30,327 nucleotides of DNA from CALGFI01 sp036374435 (GTDB lineage: Bacteria; Actinomycetota; UBA4738; HRBIN12), in the NCBI GenBank assembly GCA_036374435.1, contig DASUTU010000149.1:1-30327 (forward strand), in the 5' to 3' direction. A program made the translations under genes and the position numbers. Below, in pieces: positions 24,592-30,327 of the stretch; the first letter of the stretch is position 1; each line of letters starts with the position of its first letter. Below the pieces are notes generated by a model that was not told the origin of the DNA, did no database searches, and worked only from the letters and a program-made list of their open reading frames with translations.

Positions 24592-24607
24592 AGGGAAACG
24601 AGCGTGA
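24569..24607 (+). CDS. Mini-ORF 2 in the psuK-psuG linker
   Basis: A 12-codon frame (MSAERGAGGKRA) whose GTG overlaps the stop of mini-ORF 1 and whose TGA overlaps the psuG GTG. GGGAGGG about eight bases before the psuG start is a plausible ribosome site. Confidence 0.3.
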   Translation: MSAERGAGGKRA

Positions 24608-25500
24608 GCGTGGTCCCCTCGTTGGAGGTCGAGCGGGCGCTCGAGGGCGATGCGGCGGTGGTCGCGCTGGAGACCAGCGTCGTGGCCCAGGGACTGCCCT
24701 CTCCACGGAACCTGGAGTGCGTCGAACGCATGACGGCCGCCGTCCGCGCCTCCGGCGCGGTGCCGGCGTGGACCGGCGTGGTCGACGGAGAGGTGCGGGT
24801 CGGTCTGGAGGACGAGGTGCTCTCGGCCTTCGCCGAACCCGGGCGGGCGGCCAAGGTGGCGCGCCGCGATCTCTCCGGCGCGCTCGCGACCGGGGGCCTC
24901 GGCGCCACGACCGTCTCGAGCACCATCTGGGCCGCGGCGGCGTTGTCGATCCCGCTCGCGGCGACCGGGGGGATCGGCGGGGTCCATCCGGGGACCGGGG
25001 ACGTCTCGGCCGACCTGGCCGAGCTGTCGCGGAGCAGAATCCTGCTCGTCTGCTCGGGTCCGAAGTCGATCGTCGACCCGGTCGCGACGGCCGAACGGCT
25101 CGAGGAACTCGGCGTGGCTCTGGTCGGCTACGCCACCGACCGGATGCCGTTCTTCCTGGCGCTCGACGCGGGGGTCGAGCTCGACCAGCGGGTGGACGAC
25201 CCGGCGTCGGCGGGGGCGCTGGTTCGGGCTATGTGGGAGCTCCCGTCCCCCGGCGCGGTCCTGCTGTGCAACCCGATCCCCTCGGAACACGCCATGGACG
25301 CCGGGGAGGTGGCCGCCGCCGTCCGGGGGTGTGGAGAGGCCGCGACCCTGAACGGGGTGCGCGGCAAGGCCCTGACGCCGTTCCTCCTGTCGTGCGTCGC
25401 AGAGCGGACGGGCGGGGCCAGCCTGGAGGCGAACCTGGCGCTGCTCGAGGCGAACGCCCGGCTGGCCGGCGAGGTCGCGGTCGCAGCGTCCGTGGTCTGA
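24604..25500 (+). CDS. psuG: Pseudouridine-5'-phosphate glycosidase
   Basis: 298 residues. It splits pseudouridine 5'-phosphate into uracil and ribose 5-phosphate, breaking the unusual C-C glycosidic bond. Family motifs include VVALETSVVAQGLPSPRN (about 19-36), VPAWTGVVDGEV, KVARRDLSGALATGGLGATTVSSTI, FATGGIGGVHPG-like AATGGIGGVHPGT, VCSGPKSIVD and NPIPSEHAMD. The catalytic Glu (ALETS) and the Lys (KVARRD) are present. The GTG start overlaps the stop of the preceding mini-ORF. It converges on the transporter ATPase gene five bases away. Confidence 0.95.
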   Translation: MSVVPSLEVERALEGDAAVVALETSVVAQGLPSPRNLECVERMTAAVRASGAVPAWTGVVDGEVRVGLEDEVLSAFAEPGRAAKVARRDLSGALATGGLGATTVSSTIWAAAALSIPLAATGGIGGVHPGTGDVSADLAELSRSRILLVCSGPKSIVDPVATAERLEELGVALVGYATDRMPFFLALDAGVELDQRVDDPASAGALVRAMWELPSPGAVLLCNPIPSEHAMDAGEVAAAVRGCGEAATLNGVRGKALTPFLLSCVAERTGGASLEANLALLEANARLAGEVAVAASVV

Positions 25501-25505
25501 CGGAC

Positions 25506-26276
25506 CTACAGGATCTGCGACAAGAAGCGTTGGCTTCGTTCGTTCTGGGGCTCCGTGAAGAACCGGTCCGGCGGACTTTCTTCCACAATCGATCCCTCGT
25601 CGAAGAACAGGACGCGGTCGGCGACGGCCTTCGCGAACCCGATCTCGTGCGTCACGACGATCATCGTCATGCCTGTGCCAGCCAGCTCGGCCATGACGTC
25701 CAGAACCTCCTTGATCATCTCCGGGTCGAGCGCGGAGGTCGGCTCATCGAAGAGCATGATCTTCGGCTCCATGGCGAGGGCCCTCGCGATCGCGACTCGC
25801 TGCTGCTGCCCGCCCGAGAGCTGGGCCGGATACTTGGCGGCCTGTTCGGGGATGCCGACGCGTTCGAGGAGCTCTCTGGCCTTCTCGTCTGCCGTGGCCT
25901 TGGGAACGCCCCGGACGTTGCGCGGCGCCAGCGTGATGTTCTGCTGGACCGTCAGATGGGGGAAGAGGTTGAACGACTGAAAGACCATGCCGATCTCGGA
26001 ACGAATCCGATGGATGTCGCGAATGTCGTCGGTGAGCTCGATGCCGTCGACTGCGATCATGCCCGCGTCGTGGCGCTCCAGGCGATTGATGCAGCGGATC
26101 AGGGTCGACTTTCCCGATCCTGACGGGCCGATGACCACGACCACCTCGCCTCGACGGATCGTGGTGCTGACGCCTCGCAGCGCCTGGAACCGGCCGAACC
26201 ACTTCTTCACGTCCTGCGCGACGATGATGTCGTCGGCGGTCTCGAGCGCGCCCCCGCGAGCTTCGGGCTCTGACAC
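25506..26276 (-). CDS. aapP: Amino-acid ABC transporter ATP-binding protein
   Basis: 256 residues. Walker A GPSGSGKST (50-58), Q-loop in MVFQSFNLFPHLTV, signature LSGGQQQR (153-160), Walker B IMLFDEPTSALD (173-184) and switch His210 in VVTHE are all intact. The NLFPHLTV and MTMIVVTHEI segments are typical of the polar amino-acid importer group (GlnQ/HisP/AapP). The GTG start directly abuts the TAG of the upstream permease gene, with AGGAGAG eight bases before it. It is the last gene of the transporter operon. Confidence 0.95.
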   Translation of the reverse strand: MSEPEARGGALETADDIIVAQDVKKWFGRFQALRGVSTTIRRGEVVVVIGPSGSGKSTLIRCINRLERHDAGMIAVDGIELTDDIRDIHRIRSEIGMVFQSFNLFPHLTVQQNITLAPRNVRGVPKATADEKARELLERVGIPEQAAKYPAQLSGGQQQRVAIARALAMEPKIMLFDEPTSALDPEMIKEVLDVMAELAGTGMTMIVVTHEIGFAKAVADRVLFFDEGSIVEESPPDRFFTEPQNERSQRFLSQIL

Positions 26277-27515
26277 CTATCGCTCTCCTACGCCCAGGCG
26301 TCGCTCCAGCCGCTGGCTCCAGCGCGACATCGAGTACGCGACGATCCAGAACAGCAGGGCCGCCGCCAGAAGGGCCTCCTTGACGTCCCCGCTGAACTCG
26401 AGCCGTGGTGCGTTGCGGGAGACGTCGAGGAGGTCGTTGAGGCCCAGAACCGCGATGAGCGATGTGTCTTTGAACAGGCTGATGAACTGGCCGATCATCG
26501 CCGGGATCGTGTTGCGCAGCGCCTGCGGGAGGATGATTAGGAGCATCATCCTGGTGGCCGGCAAGCCCAACGCCCGCGCCGCCTCGTACTGGCCGTGGTG
26601 GATCCCCTGGAGCCCACCACGCACGATCTCGGCGACATAGGCGGCCGCGAAGATCGTGATCATGACCAAGGCCCGAAGGATCGGAGCGAGCCGGACCCCC
26701 GAGGGCAGGAGGAGCGGAAGCACGAACTGCCCGAAGATCAGGAGGGTGACCAGCGGAACCCCTCGGACGATCTCGATCACGCCGATGGAGAAGAATCGGA
26801 TCACGGGGAGCGAGCTCCGCCGGCCCAGTGCCAGGAGCACGCCGGCGGGGAAGGACAGAGAGATCCCGACCACGGCGACAACGAGGTTCAGGACGAATCC
26901 TCCCCACAGCCGCGGCGGAACCCCCCCGAACCCACGCAGCAGAAGGATGACGAGGAGGAAGGACGCGATCCACCCGATGGCCAGCGGGATCCTCAACGAG
27001 CGGCCCCCGGCCCGCCCGACCGCGATGCCGATGCCCAGCAGGGCGGCGCCGGCCGCGATGCTGACCCAGACGCGGAGCCCGTCGAGAAGGAAGATCAGCG
27101 CGTACACGACCAAGCCGCCGAGGATCAGCCATCGGGCGGCTCCGGCGGCCGTTCGGCGAACGCCGATCCCCGTGACGCCGACCGACAGTCCGGCCAGGAA
27201 GACGGCGAGGTAAGCCGAGGCCCAGATGCGCCACGTCTCCTCGAGCGGAAACCTCCCGATCATGAAGACGCGAAGATTCGCCTTGACCACCTGCCAATCG
27301 GCGCTTACGAAGATCCATCGCAGAACGCCGTAGCCGCCGAGCGCGATCACGACCCCGGCGACGACGGTGAGGACAGTGTTGAACGGGCTGGAGAACAGGT
27401 TCCCCCTGATCCACTCGCCGAGAGTGGCGGGCGGACGTGGGGGAGCGAGCTCCACCGGTCGCGCATCCTCGAGCACGAGGGGAACCTCTTCCGGCAGCAG
27501 TGGTCTCCCACTCAT
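26277..27515 (-). CDS. aapM: Amino-acid ABC transporter permease, AapM type
   Basis: 412 residues, longer than the roughly 220-residue GlnP/HisM type. The extra length is an N-terminal membrane region (about 1-190) with several hydrophobic helices, as in AapM/BztC. The core BPD transmembrane domain lies in the last 210 residues with the EAA loop EAARALGLPATRMMLLIILPQA, preceded by IVRGVPLVTLLIF and followed by LISLFKDTSLIAVLGLNDLL. ATG 27515 overlaps the stop of the upstream permease (ATGA) and has AGAAGG upstream. Confidence 0.94.
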   Translation of the reverse strand: MSGRPLLPEEVPLVLEDARPVELAPPRPPATLGEWIRGNLFSSPFNTVLTVVAGVVIALGGYGVLRWIFVSADWQVVKANLRVFMIGRFPLEETWRIWASAYLAVFLAGLSVGVTGIGVRRTAAGAARWLILGGLVVYALIFLLDGLRVWVSIAAGAALLGIGIAVGRAGGRSLRIPLAIGWIASFLLVILLLRGFGGVPPRLWGGFVLNLVVAVVGISLSFPAGVLLALGRRSSLPVIRFFSIGVIEIVRGVPLVTLLIFGQFVLPLLLPSGVRLAPILRALVMITIFAAAYVAEIVRGGLQGIHHGQYEAARALGLPATRMMLLIILPQALRNTIPAMIGQFISLFKDTSLIAVLGLNDLLDVSRNAPRLEFSGDVKEALLAAALLFWIVAYSMSRWSQRLERRLGVGER

Positions 27516-28696
27516 CGCCCTTCTCCCCGGAGAGCCACCCTGCGGTTGATCGTGTTCATGACGAGGGAGATGAACAGGCTCATCGACAGGTAGGTCGCCA
27601 TAACGATCAGCAACATCTCGGTGGCCTTGCCCGACTGGTTGATGATCGTTCTCGACACGCCCATCAGGTCGGGGAACCCGATCGCGATGGCCAGGCTGGA
27701 GTTCTTCGTCAGGTTCAGATATTGGCTGGTGATCGGAGGAAGGGCGATTCGCATCGCCTGCGGCAGGACCACGAACCGGAGTTGCTGGAACGGGTTCAGG
27801 CCCAGGGCCTCCGCGGCCTCGCGCTGACCCTTGGGAACGGCCAGGATGCTTCCTCGGACGATCTCCGTGATGAACGCCCCGGTGTAGACGACGAGCCCGG
27901 TCAACAGCGCCGCATACCCCGCGCTGACCTGGAGGCCACCTTCGACCTGGAACCGAACCACCTCCGGCGTGTCGAAGCGCACCGGCGATCCGGAGATCAG
28001 GAACCCGGACAGGGTCACGATCGTGAATACCCCCAGCCCCCACCGGACCCGGTGGTGATCGCGTCCGGTACGGTCGCCGAGCCGCGTGAGCCGCGACCAC
28101 GCGACGGCGGCCGCCACCACTCCGGCAACGACGAAGATCGCCCAGAGGCCGGCGCCCTCCTCCAGCCGGGGCCATGCGAGGGCGATGATGCGGTTTGAGA
28201 GGATCCCCACGCTCCCCAGCGTCCGGGCTTCCTGGATCGGCGGAAGCGCGAAGATGACGCCGAAGAACCAGAAGATGATCTGGACGAGCACGGGCGTGTT
28301 CCGGATGGTCTCGACGTAGACCTGGGCGATCTTGCGGACGAGCCAGTTCGGCGAGAGCCGGGCCACGCCCATCACGACGCCGAGCACGGTGGCCAGGACG
28401 ATCCCCACGCCCGCGACCCGCAGCGTGTTCACCACACCGACCTGGAACGCCCGCAGGAAGCTGTCGTTCGCGCTGTAGGAGATCCCTTCGCTGATGCCGA
28501 AACCGGCACGGGTCCTGAGGAAGTCGAGGGAGATGTCCAGGCCCTGCCTGCGGAGCGAATCGGTGAGGTTGCTCGTCAACGTCATGAAGAACACGACGGC
28601 GACGGCGACGAAGACGACCTGTCCGGCGACCCTCAGGACCCGGAGGTCCCGCCAGAGCGGCGGTCGTGCGCTCCGGGCCGTGGCCTCAACCGACAT
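27512..28696 (-). CDS. aapQ: Amino-acid ABC transporter permease, AapQ type
   Basis: 394 residues. Hydrophobic helices begin at about residue 22; VETIRNTPVLVQIIFWFFGV and the EAA loop EAAEALGLNPFQQLRFVVLPQAMRIALP mark the amino-acid permease family, with LTKNSSLAIAIGFPDLMGV near the end. A large insert (about 170-270) between helix groups is characteristic of AapQ/BztB. Together with aapM it forms the membrane channel. TAAGGT six bases before the ATG could be a secondary leaderless promoter; AAGG within it could instead act as ribosome site. Confidence 0.94.
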   Translation of the reverse strand: MSVEATARSARPPLWRDLRVLRVAGQVVFVAVAVVFFMTLTSNLTDSLRRQGLDISLDFLRTRAGFGISEGISYSANDSFLRAFQVGVVNTLRVAGVGIVLATVLGVVMGVARLSPNWLVRKIAQVYVETIRNTPVLVQIIFWFFGVIFALPPIQEARTLGSVGILSNRIIALAWPRLEEGAGLWAIFVVAGVVAAAVAWSRLTRLGDRTGRDHHRVRWGLGVFTIVTLSGFLISGSPVRFDTPEVVRFQVEGGLQVSAGYAALLTGLVVYTGAFITEIVRGSILAVPKGQREAAEALGLNPFQQLRFVVLPQAMRIALPPITSQYLNLTKNSSLAIAIGFPDLMGVSRTIINQSGKATEMLLIVMATYLSMSLFISLVMNTINRRVALRGEGR

Positions 28697-28714
28697 CGGT
28701 GAACCTTAGAACGC

Positions 28715-28748
28715 GCCGGGGCGGAGGGTTTCGAGCCCCCGCCCCGGC
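28715..28748 (-). promoter_or_regulatory. Intercistronic hairpin between aapJ and aapQ
   Basis: GCCGGGGCGG (28715-28724) pairs perfectly with CCGCCCCGGC (28739-28748); after one bulged A, GGG/CCC extends the stem around TTTCGAG. No T run follows on the minus strand, so it probably stabilises the binding-protein mRNA and partly reduces permease expression. Confidence 0.6.
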
Positions 28749-28759
28749 CGCTTCAGCCA

Positions 28760-29860
28760 TCAACGGAACGGCGTCGCGTACTGGATCCCGCCGTTGGTCC
28801 AGAGCTCGTTGAGCCCTCGATCGAGCTCCAGCGGAGTCAGATGCCGATCGTAGATCTCGCCGTAGTTACCGACCGCCGTGAGGACGTCCTGCATGAAGTC
28901 GTTGTCGACCCCGAGCCCGTGGTCGGGGGCCTCGCCGCCCTCGAACGGGACCCCGAGCATCGCCGCGATCTGCGGGTCGTCGGGGGAGGACGCCTGGTCT
29001 GAGACGTTCTGGCCCGTCACCTCCAGCTCCTCCGCCAGGATGAGGCCGTTCACCACCCAATTGACGACGTCGAGCCAGGCGGAATCACCATCCACCACCG
29101 CGGGCGCGAGCGGCTCCTTGGACATGACGTCCGGCAGGATCTCCAGCGCGTCGGGCCCTCCCTGCTGTTCCGGGAACGCGCTTCGGAGCCCGACGAGCTG
29201 CGATCGGTCCGAGCTCCATCCCTGGCACTGACCGGCGATGAACGCCTCCTGGATCTGCGTGTTCTCCTCGAACGTCAGCGGGGTGTTCCCGATCCCGAGG
29301 CTCTGGAAGTAGTCGGCCAGGTTCAGCTCCGTGGTGGTGCCTGCCAACACGCAGACGGTCGTGCCGTCCATGTCCTCGACTCCACCGAACCCCGAATCCG
29401 ATCGGACCATCATCCCCTGTCCGTCGTACAGGTTCACGTGCGCGAACGCGATCCCCTCGGCGCCGTCACGACTGCTGGTCCACGTCGTGTTTCTCGTGAG
29501 GACGTCGAACTCGCCCGCCCGGAGCGCGTTGAACCGCTCCTCCGTCGTCGTCACCACGAGCTCAACGGCGTCGGGGTCCCCGAGCACCGCCGCGGCGATG
29601 GCCCGACAGAAATCGATATCGAAGCCCTCGATGTCGCCCTCGGGCGTGAGGAATCCCAAACCCGGCGCCGCGTCGTTCACCCCGCACCGCAACGTCCCTC
29701 GGTCTCGCACCTGGTTCAGCAGGCTCCCCGCTTGGCCGCCCTGCTGGCCCTGCGCGGCCTCGTCCCCGTTTCCATCGTCGTCGTCACCGGTGCACGCCGC
29801 CGCAACGAGTGCAAGCGCGGCGACCATGAGGCCGAGCCTCATCGACACAGTTCGTCGCAT
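28760..29860 (-). CDS. aapJ: Amino-acid ABC transporter substrate-binding protein
   Basis: 366 residues, family 3 extracellular solute-binding protein. The signal peptide (MRRTVSMRLGLMVAALALVAAAC) ends in Cys23, a probable lipid-modified residue although the lipobox VAAAC is not ideal. An acidic/Gln-rich linker (TGDDDDGNGDEAAQGQQGG) follows. The binding domain includes LRCGVNDAAPGLGFL, EGFDIDFCRAIAAAVLGDP, EERFNALRAGEFDVLTRNTTWT and VVNWVVNGLILAEELE, close to AapJ/BztA, which bind various L-amino acids. The ATG at 29860 has AAGGAGG eight bases upstream. It is the first gene of the aapJQMP-like operon. Confidence 0.94.
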   Translation of the reverse strand: MRRTVSMRLGLMVAALALVAAACTGDDDDGNGDEAAQGQQGGQAGSLLNQVRDRGTLRCGVNDAAPGLGFLTPEGDIEGFDIDFCRAIAAAVLGDPDAVELVVTTTEERFNALRAGEFDVLTRNTTWTSSRDGAEGIAFAHVNLYDGQGMMVRSDSGFGGVEDMDGTTVCVLAGTTTELNLADYFQSLGIGNTPLTFEENTQIQEAFIAGQCQGWSSDRSQLVGLRSAFPEQQGGPDALEILPDVMSKEPLAPAVVDGDSAWLDVVNWVVNGLILAEELEVTGQNVSDQASSPDDPQIAAMLGVPFEGGEAPDHGLGVDNDFMQDVLTAVGNYGEIYDRHLTPLELDRGLNELWTNGGIQYATPFR

Positions 29861-29907
29861 GACACCCTCCTTCCCGTCCCCCACGGTGCTTCACGCGACC
29901 GGTTCCG

Positions 29908-29913
29908 AGGATA
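29908..29913 (-). promoter_or_regulatory. Possible -10 element for the aap operon
   Basis: Minus-strand TATCCT about 48 bases before the aapJ ATG, in the 106-bp gap after the glycosyltransferase gene. The -35 is not recognisable. Confidence 0.35.
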
Positions 29914-29966
29914 CGCACACTCGGCTCGCTCGCGCCACATACGGCGCAACGGGTCGCGAGTGCGGC

Positions 29967-30327
29967 TCAGCGGAGCCAGGTCTTCGCGATTGCCTTGGTG
30001 AAGTTCCAGGCGTAGCGGAACGAGCGCGGCTTCTTGGACTCGCCGCCTCGACGGGTCAGGAAGGTAACGGGGACCTCGACGATGCGGGCCCGCTGGCGAA
30101 GGGCCTCGATCGTCACCTCGGAGCTCCAGAACTGGTCCTGCTCCAGGACGAGCCGGCGCAGGGTGTCGGCGCGTGTGGCCCGGTAGCCGCTCGAGATGTC
30201 GGTCACGCGCTGCGTGGTGAGGACCGTCACCATCCACGAGAAGAAATGAACGCCGAGGTTTCGGATGAGTGGCCCGCCTTCGTAGTCCCCGAGCATCCGG
30301 GAACCGTTCACGTGATCGGCCTCGCCG
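29967..30327 (-). CDS. Family 2 glycosyltransferase (dolichyl/polyprenyl-phosphate mannose synthase-like), C-terminal part
   Basis: The last 120 codons or so are present; the 5' part lies beyond the window edge. The frame is open to the end (GEADHVNGSRMLGDYEG). This segment matches the end of DPM1-like GT-A enzymes: VNGSR, RNLGVHFFSWMVTVLTTQRVTDISSGYRATRADTL, EQDQFWSSEVTIEALRQ, ARIVEVPVTFLTRRGGESKK. The D(I/T)SSGYRA pattern is the acceptor-side motif of the family, which transfers a sugar to a polyprenyl phosphate. The catalytic DxD is off the window. No C-terminal membrane helices follow the catalytic domain. Confidence 0.88.
   Translation of the reverse strand, partial: GEADHVNGSRMLGDYEGGPLIRNLGVHFFSWMVTVLTTQRVTDISSGYRATRADTLRRLVLEQDQFWSSEVTIEALRQRARIVEVPVTFLTRRGGESKKPRSFRYAWNFTKAIAKTWLR

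Overview
The window is a gene-dense, very GC-rich bacterial chromosome segment. GTG starts are frequent, and several genes appear to be leaderless: a TANNNT-like hexamer lies 6-7 bases before a GTG or ATG. A PASTA-type Ser/Thr kinase, an RlpA protein with a coiled-coil N-terminus and an actinobacterial-type ATP-phosphofructokinase (GGEGT) all point to Actinomycetota, probably a deep-branching or uncultured lineage. No rRNA, tRNA, CRISPR array, transposase or phage gene was seen.

Region 1 (1-12.4 kb) is a one-carbon, formate and molybdenum block. It opens with the 3' end of a GcvT-family aminomethyltransferase, a 60-residue CPxCG protein with an elaborate 5' leader, and a RidA-family protein. 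Formate-tetrahydrofolate ligase (fhs) faces left, divergent from fdhD. A formate dehydrogenase cluster follows. Its catalytic subunit is a selenoprotein: an in-frame TGA at 3813-3815 is followed by a SECIS hairpin spaced exactly as in E. coli fdhF. The iron-sulfur N-terminus that normally precedes this catalytic core is a separate gene placed after a NuoE-NuoF fusion, so the order is catalytic core, diaphorase, iron-sulfur N-terminus. mobA then overlaps the end of the cluster and supplies the guanylylated molybdopterin cofactor. An MBL-fold hydrolase, a cyclic-2,3-diphosphoglycerate synthetase-like P-loop protein and an overlapping carbamate kinase close the block.

Region 2 (12.4-17.6 kb) holds a 45-residue membrane protein and an RlpA-like cell-wall protein on the minus strand. 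Divergent from them run two tandem phosphofructokinases (ATP-type, then PPi-type by their key residues), a threonine aldolase and a cytosolic sulfite-oxidase-like molybdoprotein.

Region 3 (17.6-25.5 kb) contains an endonuclease IV-like gene coupled to a PASTA kinase on the minus strand and a membrane protein with an HDLAH motif. A TPP riboswitch, whose P1 stem appears to include the start codon, precedes thiE and an AIR-synthase-like gene. A GNAT acetyltransferase follows, then psuK and psuG for pseudouridine breakdown. These last two are joined by two repeated mini-ORFs chained through GTGA overlaps.

Region 4 (25.5-30.3 kb) is an aapJQMP-type amino-acid ABC transporter operon on the minus strand, then the 3' part of a family 2 glycosyltransferase.

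Together, FDH and Fhs connect CO2/formate with 10-formyl-THF. The GcvT-family fragment and threonine aldolase tie this to glycine, and FdhD, MobA and selenocysteine insertion support maturation of the FDH.
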